DNA of 64,000 nt, from contig NC_089189.1 in assembly GCF_947507565.1 (NCBI RefSeq), forward strand, positions 248,001 to 312,000. Direction: 5' to 3'. Numbering within the stretch: position 1 is the stretch's first letter; every line of letters begins with the position of its first letter. Below the pieces are notes generated by a model. That model saw nothing but the letters and a program-made list of their open reading frames with translations, did no database searches and had not been told where the DNA came from. This stretch comes from Oscarella lobularis. Taxonomy: Eukaryota; Porifera; Homoscleromorpha; Homosclerophorida; Oscarellidae. Shown here in pieces: positions 11,514 to 23,906 of the stretch. The position numbers and the translations under genes were made by a program.

Positions 11514-14500
11514 ATGTCGCGCTCGCGCAACTCGACTCGAACTCGATCAGCGGCATCGCCACCGCTTCCCTTACCCGTCCCAACGTTCCTCGAAGACTCG
11601 GAGCGCCTCCGTCCGCGTCGTCGCTCGCGATCGGAAGGACGCCTCATCGGAGCGGGCGGACGCTCGATTATTCCATCGTCTATTCGAGTGCCTCGTTCGC
11701 CAGTCAAATCAGTACCTCCAAAAAGTCGCGTTTTCGGCGGCGTAAGCCTCGCATCGACGTCGTTTTGCGAGGGACCGAGATCGGTGGGCGTGTCTAGTGC
11801 AGCAACAGATCGTAAGTCTTCACATACTGCAATGTCGTGACGTCATGTATTGCTATTAGTTTTAACAAGTCCACATTATAGCTGCGACATTCAGCAGACT
11901 TACTTTGATCAGGTAAGCAATATTTCTATATATAATTTGGCTCTATGATATTTCCTTAGTGTTTTGTTGTGGAGAGGAAAATTGGGGTGGGATCTTTTGG
12001 AGAGGTCTTCAAAGTTCGTTCTAAAGAGGACGGGAAATATTACGCTGTAAAAAAGACTAGACAAGGCTACAGAGGCGATTTAGACAGGCAATACTTTTAT
12101 CAATAAAATAAATCCAATTAATGAATTTTATGTATAGAAGTCAAAAGATCCAGGAGGTGTGTCAGCACGAGAGACTGACGCCTCATCCAAATTGCGTTCG
12201 ATTTTACAAAGCCTGGGAAGAGAGGTAATTATTAATACATTCCGAAAAAATAATTAATAAATTTCATTAGGGCTCATTTGTACATTCAAACGGAACTTTG
12301 TCATAAGAGGTTAGATAAGAGTCCTATTGATTTATTTATCTATTTTTCTCTAGCCTTAGAGACTATGAAGAACAATGCCAAGGTCCATTTGATGAAGATT
12401 TTGTCAAGAATTGTTTCGCTGACTTAGCCCTGGTAGACTAATTTTCTAATAATTAAAATTATTTAATTTTGTTCTGTGACTGTAAGGGTCTCAAACATAT
12501 CCATGACGTCAATTTATGCCATTTTGATATAAAACCTGACAACATATTCATAACCGAAGACAATATTTGCAAAATTGGAGACTTTGGCCTCATGACTGAC
12601 ATCTCAAAAGCAAACCAAAATACACCATAATAAATAAATAATATTGATTTTTTCCTTTAGAATAATCTTTATGACGCCCAAGAGGGAGATCCCAAGTATC
12701 TTGCACCTGAATTGCTACAAAATCAATTTGGAAAACCAGCTGACGTCTTCAGGTCTCATCTCCCAATTAAAATCTGATTTTATATATTAATTTCTCTAGT
12801 CTGGGTATGACTCTTCTTGAGCTTTCCTGCGATATTGAATTGCCGAGTTTCGGAGAAGCGTGGCACGTTCTACGAAGCGGCCACATACCAGAAACCACTC
12901 TAGAAGGCAATTCAATATTAATACATAATTTGAATTATTTTATCCATACCTCATAGGCTTATCTCCTGATTTGAAACGACTTCTTAGAGCAATGCTTAAT
13001 CCTGATCCAATTTCTCGGTGAGAAGAACGAGAAATGAATTTGTAGAAGGCCTAAATTCCGTTTCTTTTTCCACCAGACCTACTATAGGCCAAGTTTTGAG
13101 TGATCCTTACCTATCAAAAGTAATAATTTTTACAGTTGATTAATATCACAGTGACTAGTTTCCAATTAGACGGCGTTTATACGAGAAAAGATGACGAGGA
13201 AAAAATTGGTAATAATTAACCATTTCTCCAAAAAAACGAGACTAGAATTGATTTTTTGCTATAGACGTCCCCATTTCACATCATCCAAAGCATAAAATCT
13301 CTCGTTGCTTCACTATTTGCTTTTCTACTCAGCCTCAGTAAGAAATCATATCCAATAATAGCCAAAAGAATTTTCATCTTCTTTAGTCTGGACCACCAAA
13401 GATAAATCCTCAACCACAACAACAACGTCATCAAGTCAAGAAGACGGTAAAACAATAGACAGGGTTCAGCCAAGGGGGAGTAGATGAAGCAGTTGTAGTA
13501 GATAAAGCAGTTGTAGTAGATGTAGTAGTTGTAGTAGATGAAGCAGTTGTAGCAGATGAAGCAGTTGTAGTAGATGAAGCAGTTGTAGTAGTTGTAGTAG
13601 ATGTAGTAGTTGTAGTAGATGAAGCAGTTGTAGTAGATGAAGCAGTTGTAGTCGTTGTAGTAGTTGTAGCCGTTGTAGCCTTTGTAGCCGTTGTAGTCGT
13701 TGTAGCCGTTGTAGTCGTTGTAGTAGTTGTAGCCGTTGTAGCAGTTGTAGCCGTTGTAGTAGTTGTAGCCGTTGTAGCCGTTGTAGTCGTTGTAGCCTTT
13801 GTAGCCGTTGTAGTTGTTGTAGCCTTTGTAGTCGTTGTAGCCGTTGTAGCCGTTGTAGCCGTTGTAGCCGTTGTAGCCGTTGTAGTAGTTGTAGCCGTTG
13901 TAGCAGTTGTAGCCGTTGTAGTAGTTGTAGCCGTTGTAGCCTTTGTAGTCGTTGTAGCCTTTGTAGCCGTTGTAGTTGTTGTAGCCTTTGTAGTCGTTGT
14001 AGCCGTTGTAGTAGTTGTAGCCGTTGTAGCCGTTGTAGCCGTTGTAGCCGTTGTAGTAGTTGTAGCCGTTGTAGTCGTTGTAGCCGTTGTAGTCGTTGTA
14101 GCCGTTGTAGCCGTTGTAGTAGTTGTAGCCGTTGTAGCCGTTGTAGTAGTTGTAGCCGTTGTACCGTTGTAGCCGTTGTAGTCGTTGTAGCCGTTGTAGC
14201 CGTTGTAGCCGTTGTAGTAGTTGTAGCCGTTGTAGTCGTTGTAGCCGTTGTAGCCGTTGTAGCCGTTGTAGTAGTTGTAGCCTTTGTAGCCGTTGTAGCC
14301 GTTGTAGTAGTTGTAGCCGTTGTAGTCGTTGTAGCCTTTGTAGCCGTTGTAGCCGTTGTAGTCGTTGTAGCCGTTGTAGTAGTTGTAGCCGTTGTAGCCG
14401 TTGTAGTAGTTGTAGCCGTTGTAGCCGTTGTAGTAGTTGTAGCCTTTGTAGCCGTTGTAGTTGTTGTAGCCGTTGTAGTCGTTGTAGCCTTTGTAGCCGT

Positions 14501-17500
14501 TGTAGTTGTTGTAGCCTTTGTAGCCGTTGTAGTCGTTGTAGCCGTTGTAGCCGTTGTAGTCCTTGTAGCCGTTGTAGCCGTTGTAGCCGTTGTAGTAGTT
14601 GTAGCCGTTGTAGCCTTTGTAGTCGTTGTAGCCGTTGTAGCCGTTGTAGTAGTTGTAGCCGTTGTAGCCGTTGTAGTAGTTGTAGCCGTTGTAGTCGTTG
14701 TAGCCTTTGTAGCCGTTGTAGTTGTTGTAGCCTTTGTAGTCGTTGTAGCCGTTGTAGCCTTTGTAGCCGTTGTAGTCGTTGTAGCCGTTGTAGCCGTTGT
14801 AGTAGTTGTAGCCGTTGTAGTCGTTGTAGCCTTTGTAGCCGTTGTAGTTGTTGTAGCCTTTGTAGCCGTTGTAGTCGTTGTAGCCGTTGTAGTAGTTGTA
14901 GCCGTTGTAGCCGTTGTAGTAGTTGTAGCCTTTGTAGCCGTTGTAGTTGTTGTAGCCGTTGTAGTCGTTGTAGCCTTTGTAGCCGTTGTAGTTGTTGTAG
15001 CCTTTGTAGCCGTTGTAGCCGTTGTAGTCGTTGTAGCCGTTGTAGTCGTTGTAGCCGTTGTAGCCGTTGTAGTAGTTGTAGCCGTTGTAGCCTTTGTAGC
15101 CGTTGTAGTCGTTGTAGCCGTTGTAGCCGTTGTAGTCCTTGTAGCCGTTGTAGCCGTTGTAGTAGTTGTAGCCGTTGTAGTCGTTGTAGCCGTTGTAGCC
15201 GTTGTAGTCCTTGTAGTAGTTGTAGCCGTTGTAGTAGTTGTAGCCGTTGTAGTCGTTGTAGCCTTTGTAGCCGTTGTAGTTGTTGTAGCCTTTGTAGCCG
15301 TTGTAGTCGTTGTAGCCGTTGTAGCCGTTGTAGCCGTTGTAGTAGTTGTAGCCGTTGTAGCCGTTGTAGCCTTTGTAGCCGTTGTAGCCGTTGTAGTCGT
15401 TGTAGCCGTTGTAGCCGTTGTAGTAGTTGTAGCCGTTGTAGTCGTTGTAGCCTTTGTAGCCGTTGTAGTTGTTGTAGCCTTTGTAGCCGTTGTAGTAGTT
15501 GTAGCCGTTGTAGTCGTTGTAGCCGTTGTAGTAGTTGTAGCCGTTGTAGCCGTTGTAGTAGTTGTAGCCGTTGTAGCCGTTGTAGTAGTTGTAGCCTTTG
15601 TAGCCGTTGTAGTTGTTGTAGCCGTTGTAGTCGTTGTAGCCTTTGTAGCCGTTGTAGTTGTTGTAGCCTTTGTAGCCGTTGTAGTCGTTGTAGCCGTTGT
15701 AGCCGTTGTAGTCCTTGTAGCCGTTGTAGCCGTTGTAGCCGTTGTAGTAGTTGTAGCCGTTGTAGCCTTTGTAGCCGTTGTAGTCGTTGTAGCCGTTGTA
15801 GCCGTTGTAGTAGTTGTAGCCGTTGTAGTAGTTGTAGCCGTTGTAGTCGTTGTAGCCTTTGTAGCCGTTGTAGTTGTTGTAGCCTTTGTAGTCGTTGTAG
15901 CCGTTGTAGCCTTTGTAGCCGTTGTAGTCGTTGTAGCCGTTGTAGCCGTTGTAGTAGTTGTAGCCGTTGTAGTCGTTGTAGCCTTTGTAGCCGTTGTAGT
16001 TGTTGTAGCCGTTGTAGTCGTTGTAGCCGTTGTAGTAGTTGTAGCCGTTGTAGCCGTTGTAGCCGTTGTAGTAGTTGTAGCCTTTGTAGCCGTTGTAGTA
16101 GTTGTAGCCTTTGTAGCCGTTGTAGTTGTTGTAGCCGTTGTAGTCGTTGTAGCCTTTGTAGCCGTTGTAGTTGTTGTAGCCTTTGTAGCCGTTGTAGCCG
16201 TTGTAGTCGTTGTAGCCGTTGTAGTCGTTGTAGCCGTTGTAGCCGTTGTAGTAGTTGTAGCCGTTGTAGCCTTTGTAGCCGTTGTAGTCGTTGTAGCCGT
16301 TGTAGCCGTTGTAGTCCTTGTAGCCGTTGTAGCCGTTGTAGTAGTTGTAGCCGTTGTAGTCGTTGTAGCCGTTGTAGCCGTTGTAGTCCTTGTAGTAGTT
16401 GTAGCCGTTGTAGTAGTTGTAGCCGTTGTAGTCGTTGTAGCCTTTGTAGCCGTTGTAGTTGTTGTAGCCTTTGTAGCCGTTGTAGTCGTTGTAGCCGTTG
16501 TAGCCTTTGTAGCCGTTGTAGCCGTTGTAGTAGTTGTAGCCGTTGTAGTCGTTGTAGCCTTTGTAGCCGTTGTAGTTGTTGTAGCCTTTGTAGTCGTTGT
16601 AGCCGTTGTAGCCGTTGTAGTAGTTGTAGCCTTTGTAGTTGTTGTAGCCTTTGTAGCCGTTGTAGCCGTTGTAGCCGTTGTAGTCGTTGTAGCCTTTGTA
16701 GCCGTTGTAGTTGTTGTAGCCGTTGTAGTCGTTGTAGCCTTTGTAGCCGTTGTAGTTGTTGTAGCCTTTGTAGCCGTTGTAGCCGTTGTAGTCGTTGTAG
16801 CCGTTGTAGCCGTTGTAGCCGTTGTAGCCTTTGTAGCCGTTGTAGCCGTTGTAGTCGTTGTAGCCTTTGTAGCCGTTGTAGTTGTTGTAGCCGTTGTAGT
16901 CGTTGTAGCCTTTGTAGCCGTTGTAGTTGTTGTAGCCTTTGTAGCCGTTGTAGCCGTTGTAGTCGTTGTAGCCGTTGTAGCCGTTGTAGCCGTTGTAGCC
17001 GTTGTAGCCGTTGTAGTAGTTGTAGCCGTTGTAGCCTTTGTAGCCGTTGTAGCCGTTGTAGTCGTTGTAGCCGTTGTAGTAGTTGTAGCCGTTGTAGCCG
17101 TTGTAGCCGTTGTAGCCGTTGTAGCCGTTGTAGTAGTTGTAGCCTTTGTAGCCGTTGTAGTCGTTGTAGCCGTTGTAGTAGTTGTAGCCGTTGTAGCCGT
17201 TGTAGTAGTTGTAGCCTTTGTAGCCGTTGTAGTTGTTGTAGCCGTTGTAGTCTTTGTAGCCTTTGTAGCCGTTGTAGTTGTTGTAGCCTTTGTAGCCGTT
17301 GTAGCCGTTGTAGTCGTTGTAGCCGTTGTAGTCGTTGTAGCCGTTGTAGCCGTTGTGGTAGTTGTAGCCGTTGTAGCCTTTGTAGCCGTTGTAGTCGTTG
17401 TAGCCGTTGTAGCCGTTGTAGTCCTTGTAGCCGTTGTAGCCGTTGTAGTAGTTGTAGCCGTTGTAGCCTTTGTAGCCGTTGTAGTCGTTGTAGCCGTTGT

Positions 17501-20186
17501 AGTAGTTGTAGCCGTTGTAGTCGTTGTAGCCGTTGTAGTAGTTGTAGCCTTTGTAGCCGTTGTAGTTGTTGTAGCCTTTGTAGTCGTTGTAGCCGTTGTA
17601 GCCGTTGTAGTAGTTGTAGCCGTTGTAGCCGTTGTAGCCTTTGTAGCCGTTGTAGCCGTTGTAGTCGTTGTAGCCTTTGTAGCCGTTGTAGTTGTTGTAG
17701 CCGTTGTAGTCGTTGTAGCCTTTGTAGCCGTTGTAGTTGTTGTAGCCGTTGTAGCCGTTGTAGTCGTTGTAGCCGTTGTAGCCGTTGTAGTAGTTGTAGC
17801 CGTTGTAGCCTTTGTAGCCGTTGTAGCCGTTGTAGTCGTTGTAGTAGTTGTAGCCGTTGTAGTAGTTGTAGCCTTTGTAGTAGTTGTAGCCTTTGTAGTA
17901 GTTGTAGCCTTTGTAGTAGTTGTAGCCGTTGTAGCCTTTGTAGCCGTTGTAGCCGTTGTAGTTGTTGTAGCCTTTGTAGTCGTTGTAGCCGTTGTAGCCG
18001 TTGTAGTAGTTGTAGCCGTTGTAGCCTTTGTAGCCGTTGTAGTCGTTGTAGCCGTTGTAGCCGTTGTAGTAGTTGTAGCCGTTGTAGTCGTTGTAGCCGT
18101 TGTAGCCGTTGTAGTAGTTGTAGCCGTTGTAGCCGTTGTAGTAGTTGTAGCCTTTGTAGCCGTTGTAGTTGTTGTAGCCGTTGTAGTCGTTGTAGCCTTT
18201 GTAGCCGTTGTAGTTGTTGTAGCCTTTGTAGCCGTTGTAGCCGTTGTAGTCGTTGTAGCCGTTGTAGTCGTTGTAGCCTTTGTAGTAGTTGTAGCCGTTG
18301 TAGCCGTTGTAGTAGTTGTAGCCGTTGTAGTCGTTGTAGTAGTTGTAGCCGTTGTAGTAGTTGTAGCCTTTGTAGTAGTTGTAGCCTTTGTAGTAGTTGT
18401 AGCCTTTGTAGTAGTTGTAGCCGTTGTAGTCGTTGTAGTAGTTGTAGCCGTTGTAGTAGATGAAGCAGTTGTAGTAGATGAAGCAGTTGTAGTAGATGAA
18501 GCAATTGTAGTAGTTGTAGCAGATGAAGCAGTTGTAGTAGATGAAGCAGTTGTAGTAGTTGTAGCAGATGAAGCAGTTGTAGTAGATGAAGCAGTTGTAG
18601 TAGATGAAGCAGTTGTAGTAGATGAAGCAGTTGTAGTAGATGAAGTAGTTGTAGTAGATGAAGCAGTTGTAGTAGATGAAGCAGTTGTAGTAGTTGTAGC
18701 AGATGAAGCAGTTGTAGTAGATGAAGCAGTTGTAGTAGTTGTAGCAGATGAAGCAGTTGTAGTTGTAGTAGATGTAGTAGTTGTAGTAGATGAAGTAGTT
18801 GTAGTAGATGAAGCAGTTGTAGTAGATGAAGTAATTGTAGTAGATGAAGCAGTTGTAGTAGATGTAGTAGTTGTAGTAGATGAAGTAGTTGTAGTAGATG
18901 AAGCAGTTGTAGTAGTTGTAGCAGATGAAGCAGTTGTAGTAGATGAAGCAGTTGTAGTAGTTGTAGCAGATGAAGCAGTTGTAGTTGTAGTAGATGTAGT
19001 AGTTGTAGTAGATGAAGTAGTTGTAGTAGATGAAGCAGTTGTAGTAGATGAAGTAATTGTAGTAGATGAAGCAGCTGTAGTAGATGTAGTAGTTGTAGTA
19101 GATGAAGTAGTTGTAGTAGATGAAGCAGTTGTAGTAGTTGTAGCAGATGAAGCAGTTGTAGTAGATGAAGCAGTTGTAGTAGTTGTAGCAGATGAAGCAG
19201 TTGTAGTAGATGAAGCAGTTGTAGTAGATGAAGCAGTTGTAGTAGATGAAGCAGTTGTAGTTGTAGCAGATGAAGCAGTTGTAGTAGATGAAGCAGTTGT
19301 AGTAGTTGTAGCAGATGAAGCAGTTGTAGTAGATGAAGCAGTTGTAGTAGATGTAGTAGTTGTAGTAGATGAAGTAGTTGTAGTAGATGAAGCAGTTGTA
19401 GTAGATGAAGTAATTGTAGTAGATGAAGCAGTTGTAGTAGATGTAGTAGTTGTAGTAGATGAAGTAGTTGTAGTAGATGAAGCAGTTGTAGTAGATGTAG
19501 TTTATTAGATGTAGTCTCGCCTTCATTGTTTAGAAACTAGAAACTCTCGCCTGCCTTATTTAGAAACTAGAAAGTCTCGCCTTCATTGTTTAGAAACTAG
19601 AAAGTCTCGCCTTCCTTATTTAGAAACTAGAAAGTCTCGCCTTCCTTATTTGGAAACGCCTTCCTTATTTAGAAACTAGAAACTCTCGCCTCTATTGTTT
19701 ATAGACCGACTTCCCCCTGCTCCATCTGAAGACTCATTTCAACCTCAACTAACAAGTTCCTTCACTGAAAGCTCTACACCCACTCCTAGACATAATCCCA
19801 ACTGGTATTGAATCAATAGCTTCTATTGCCAAAACGATTCCTTTTCAAGGGAAACGGGTCATTTTTCTCTATCAACTTCCGTCCCGTCTCCGCTACTAAT
19901 GCGTAGCGGATCTGCTGCAACAACGCCCTGTTTATCTAGGTGAGCCAAACACTTATGTTGATTAATTAATTAATATATAATCCCATGCTCAATCACCGTC
20001 ACTAGAGAGAAGAAATCTCGTAGAGGATCTGCACTTGCACAGAAATTGACATTCGGAAGTAGCGGTGATACAGAAAAATGTTCACTAGAGCCAAAAAATT
20101 TACTTGGTGTAATGAAAAAAACCAACACCATAGGGGCGTATTCTATATCTCATTTTCTCTAGGCGTTCGAAGACGTTTCTGAGTAG
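11514..20186 (+). CDS. PKMYT1: membrane-associated Cdk1-inhibitory kinase, Myt1 type
   Basis: Wee1-family kinase that phosphorylates the ATP-site residues of Cdk1 and is tethered to ER/Golgi membranes. Exon 1 (from 11514) is Pro/Arg/Ser rich. The kinase begins near 11960 with glycine loop [17 protein letters not shown], then AVKK, catalytic [30 protein letters not shown] (Myt1-like EGDP activation segment) and [12 protein letters not shown]. After the kinase, 13266-13349 encodes a hydrophobic segment ([14 protein letters not shown]), the expected C-terminal membrane anchor. Exons then resume beyond the minisatellite: about 19711-19807, 19820-19939, 20008-20110 and 20163-20186. The protein ends NLLGAFEDVSE, resembling the C-terminus of animal Myt1. 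The exon 3 donor is GC (12088). The exact exon 1-2 junction (11811 or nearby) is unresolved because the best donor gives the wrong phase. Confidence 0.86.
13482..19508. repeat. 6-kb 9-bp/18-bp minisatellite inside a PKMYT1 intron
   Basis: The core (about 13650-18455) is tandem 9-mers TTGTAGNNN, where NNN is mainly CCG, TAG, TCG, TTG or CCT. Both flanks (13482-13650 and 18456-19508) are an 18-bp form, TTGTAGTAGATGAAGCAG, with variants. Because the unit is a multiple of three, long open frames run through it on both strands, including frames of more than 1400 codons made only of Cys-Ser-Arg, Leu-Gln-Arg or Tyr-Asn-Gly type triplets. I treat these as repeat artefacts. It sits between a GT donor after 13447 and the acceptor before 19711, which are in matching phase. 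Confidence 0.93.
19513..19700. repeat. 30-bp tandem repeat at the end of the minisatellite intron
   Basis: About six copies of a 30-bp unit containing TCTCGCCTTC and TTTAGAAACTAGAA, alternating CATTG and CTTA variants. It directly follows the 18-bp minisatellite and precedes the next PKMYT1 exon, so it is intronic. Confidence 0.85.
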
Positions 20187-20510
20187 TCAGTGAGATGATT
20201 TAGTTATATAATGATTATCCTAGATTTTTACAAAAGCCAAGGCGGATTCCTTGCAAGTCATATTGTATATGCCGCGCACGCGTTGTTGTTTTCGCCCCTT
20301 GCATGTTGTGTTCTCACACTAATGGGAGCTATTCATACTCAGAACTTGCATGTCTTGCTTTATATCGCATTGTTTATTAATTAGGGTGCATGCGAGTCGC
20401 GACGAAAAATTATTGCTAGGGATCAATAAAGTTTAGCTAACGCACGCACCGCGGCGTGTTTGATTTTCACGTGACGAACACCTCCTAAGAGACACACGTG
20501 ATCTGCGAAG
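20187..20510. other. intergenic gap between PKMYT1 and ATP6V1E
   Basis: A 324-bp gap between the PKMYT1 stop and the V-ATPase start. Apart from the E-box pair listed separately, I see no feature. Confidence 0.55.
20467..20500. promoter_or_regulatory. paired CACGTG E-boxes upstream of V-ATPase subunit E
   Basis: TCACGTGA lies at 20467-20474 and a second CACGTG at 20495-20500, the latter 10 bp before the ATG. In vertebrates the related GTCACGTGAC (CLEAR) element recruits TFEB/MITF factors to V-ATPase and lysosomal genes. The match to family knowledge is suggestive, but the same octamer is also found at non-lysosomal promoters here. Confidence 0.5.
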
Positions 20511-21626
20511 ATGGCGTTGAGCGACGAAGATGTCGAAAAGCAAGTAAGGAAGGCGAAGACGGATCGTTCGAAGCACTTTTAGACGTTTCGATGGATAGAT
20601 TAAACACATGATCGCTTTTATTAATCAAGAAGCTCAGGAAAAAGCCGAAGAAATCGCCGCTAAGGTTAGCGTCGATAAAAAAGGGTCTTTCCTAGATCTA
20701 TTTCTCTATTTAGGCCGAGGAGGAGTTCAGCATCGAAAAAGGACGTCTCGTGCAGCAGGAAAAGCTCAAAATCATGGCCATTTACGAAAAGAAAGACAAG
20801 CAAATCGAACTCCAAAAGAAAATGTAAGCGATCTCCCCCAAAGGGGGCTCACCGTCGCGTTTCACGATCTCCCGCCGTTAGCCAACGCTCGAATCAGTTG
20901 AATCAGTCGCGATTGAAAGTCCTGAAGCAGCGAGACGATCAAATAAAGGTTAGAAGAATCTGAATGAAATGGAGTAGGCGTGTCCCGGCTCGTCTCTGAT
21001 TGGTTCCCGCCTTTTAGACACTGCTGGAGTCGGCGCGCGACCGTCTCTCCGTCGTCACACAGAACACGGGCCAATATCAGAATCTACTCAGAGGACTAAT
21101 AGTTCAAGTAAGCAAAAGAACCCTTTTCTCTATGGTTTCCCTAGCAACCCGTTTCCAGGGACTGTTTCAGCTGTTGGAATCGCAAGTTATTATCAAATGC
21201 CGGAAAGCTGATCTCTCATTTGTCAAAGTGAGTAGAGGGCGTGTCCAAAAACTCCTTAGCAACACCCATGACTGAATATAGAGCGCATGCTCCCCAGCAG
21301 TTCAAGAATACGAAAGAGGAACAAAGAAATCAGTCAAAATAACGGTAGACGAGACTTCCTTTCTAGGAGCCGACGTGTAAGTACCCGGATAAATACAAGA
21401 ACCGTATAATATGACGTTTAGGTCTGGTGGCGTGGAGCTTCACGCCCAAGAAGGCCGAATCAAAGTCGTGAATACATTGGATAGTCGTTTGGACCTCATT
21501 AGTCATCAAGTAGGCGTGGTTAATTTTACCTGGGTCCCGTATGAGGATTTATGTCTTTTTTAGATGTTGCCTGAGATACGAATGCGCTTGTTTGGGGTGA
21601 ATCCGAATCGAAAGTTCGACGACTGA
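20511..21626 (+). CDS. ATP6V1E1: V-type proton ATPase catalytic-sector subunit E
   Basis: Peripheral-stalk subunit of the V1 sector that couples V1 to Vo in the proton pump of endomembranes. Nine exons (20511-20543, 20599-20664, 20714-20823, 20882-20948, 21018-21107, 21159-21227, 21282-21376, 21422-21509, 21564-21626) give 226 aa, the length I recall for human subunit E1. Landmarks are [19 protein letters not shown], the charged helix with [52 protein letters not shown] and the terminal [11 protein letters not shown]. All introns are GT-AG with matching phases. The upstream E-boxes suggest bHLH-ZIP control. Confidence 0.96.
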
Positions 21627-21825
21627 GGGAAGAGGGATTATTTATCAAACTGCTGCTAGCGCGCGCTCGGAAAAATTCACATTCTCTGTTCGTTTTTTTG
21701 CTCTTATTTCATGTTTTGATATTGATTTGTGTCGAGTTTTCCTCCCCACGTGGTGCCGTAAATTTGCTTTAGCGTACGTTATTTGGGTCACTTTTCTCGC
21801 GTTTTTGCTACGAAATGGTCGTATA

Positions 21826-23906
21826 ATGGAACTAGCGGTGCTCGTTTTGTTCTCTCCAGTTCTGATTCTACTCGCTCGAGTTCTATTTTGGCGATTGAGG
21901 CCCCAATCGGGAACCGTCGGCGTTGTCGTCTTGGGAGACGTCGGACGAAGCCCGCGAATGCAATACCACGCCCTCTCGTTCGCAGACGCAGGATTCCGAG
22001 TCGATCTCATCGGTTTATCAGGTAAACGAACCCGTATCGCACCGAGAATTCAAATAAACGACGTCACGTGCCCGCGGAGGCTCCGCTCCTCTACAAAAAC
22101 TAACCAATCACAGCCAGATAGAAGTCGTGGCCCTATCCGATCTAACAAAATGGATAGAAGGTGCATAGATAGCAATAAACAATAGATTACATATCAAAAA
22201 TCAATAATCTAGTGAAATTTTTACCAAAACTACTCCGTTACGTCATCAAAACGCTTATTCAACTCGCCCAGCTTCTAGTCATCTTACTCTTTTATATGAG
22301 ACGTCCCAAACAATTCTTAGTTCAAGTATGTGTATACAATATCCGGTTGCCATGGCGACCCGTTTCTATAGAATTCTCCCGCGATTCCCACTCTCTTTGC
22401 ACTTCACTCCGTCGCGTTTTTGTGCGGGAGTCACGTGGTTGTCGACTGGCACAACTATAGCTACACGATACTTCAAATGGCCTTACGTCCGGGGCATCCT
22501 CTCGTCCGAATTGCTCGGATTTACGAGCAAATTCTCGGTCGTTTCGCGCGCTCTAATTTGTGCGTGACGCGCGCTATGAGAGAGGACCTGAAAAAGAATT
22601 GGAACATAGAGTCAGCTCACAGATTAAATAAAATTTAGTCTATAGAATATTTACGTTTTATTAGAGCCCTTACGGTGTACGATAGACCGCCAGAAATGTT
22701 CAAGAAAACGCCGCTAGATGTTAAACACGACGTAGGGCTGATTTAAAATTATTTAGGAAATTTATTTGAAATGAATCTTTAGTTGTTTGTACGTCTATCC
22801 AAAAAGTATCAATGTTTTCGGTCCCAGCCTTGGTACGAGCACTGGGCTTTGATAATTGAGTCTAGAGGCGTTTTTTCCAGGCAGAACAAAGTGGCTTTGC
22901 AGCCAGGTACTAGGGTAGAGGAGACCGTTTTTACGCGAAAGGAAAACGGCGGGATTGAGCTTCGATCTGATAGGCCATTCCTTCTACTAAGTAGCACAAG
23001 CTGGACGGGTAAAATAGCAGAATTCCTAATTGAAATTTGGGCGAATTTTGTCTATAGAGGACGAGGATTTCTCCATACTACTAAATGCAATAGAAAGTGA
23101 GATACATAGAGGAGCATTTCAATACTATTTTAATTAATATTAGAATATGAATCATTTGCTAAAGAGGGGCAGTCTCACTTGCCTTCATTACTTTGCGTAA
23201 TAACAGGTAAATAAGACTATGCACTCCCACATGAAACAAGTCTCTGTCCCCCATAGGCAAAGGCCCTCAAAAGAAATACTATGAGGAGCTGATGTCTAGT
23301 AAAGAATTTGAGCGTGTGACCTTCTGTCTTCCTTGGCTAGAAGCAGAAGACTATCCCCTTCTATTAGGCAATTAAAAATTAATTTTCTAGCCAAGTATAG
23401 AGCTTGGGTTTAGGCTCAGCTGATTTGGGCGTTTGCCTTCATAAATCCTCATCCGGTTTTGATTTACCAATGAAAGTAGGTGTTTAATAAAAAATATTTT
23501 AATTAGGAACCCCTACCAAAATCAATTGAATTAGGTTGTTGATATGTTTGGCTGTGGTCTACCCGTTTGTGCAATCGATTTTAATTGGTAATTCTAAATG
23601 AATTGGCTTTATATATTTTATAATTTTTTTCGCGTTAAGTCTTCATGAGTTAGTGAGGCACGGTGTAAACGGTTTGGTGTTTCGCTCCGCTCAAGACCTG
23701 TCCTCTCAAATTCAAGTAAAAATAGGGAATGCATGCACGGAGTTTTAAAAATAGACGCGTTGGTTTTTTAGCGCTTAGCTCGGGATTTTCCCGCGTCCCA
23801 TTCGTCAGAATTAGATGCGTTTCGCGCGAATTTGAAATACTTTCAATCTGCGCGTTGGAACGATAATTGGAATCGAACGGTATTGCCACTTTTTGAGGTA
23901 AAGTGA
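21826..23906 (+). CDS. ALG1: chitobiosyldiphosphodolichol beta-mannosyltransferase
   Basis: Adds the first mannose to dolichol-linked GlcNAc2 on the cytosolic ER face in N-glycan assembly (GT33 family). Thirteen exons give 486 aa. An N-terminal anchor (MELAVLVLFSPVLILLARVL) is followed by VVVLGDVGRSPRMQYHALS, VVVDWHNYSY, NLCVTRAMREDL, LLSSTSWT, EDEDFSILL, the nucleotide-sugar region ITGKGPQKKYYEEL, LPWLEAEDYPLLLGSADLG and LPMKVVDMFGCGLPVCA. I chose the ATG at 21826 because an in-frame upstream ATG (21727) would add residues unlike the family before the membrane anchor. The intron after 23367 starts with GC rather than GT; no GT donor is available before an in-frame stop. Only 199 bp separates it from ATP6V1E. 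Confidence 0.95.

Noticed and set aside
11405..11840. Overlapping open frames on both strands around PKMYT1 exon 1
   Set aside because: Only the frame from 11514 gives the Pro/Arg/Ser-rich Myt1-like N-terminus; the others are shadows of GC-rich coding sequence.
13276..19526. Giant open frames (over 700 to 2000 codons) on both strands of the 9/18-bp repeat
   Set aside because: They consist only of repeat-encoded triplets, exist because the unit is a multiple of three, and conflict with the PKMYT1 exons that bracket the region in matching phase.
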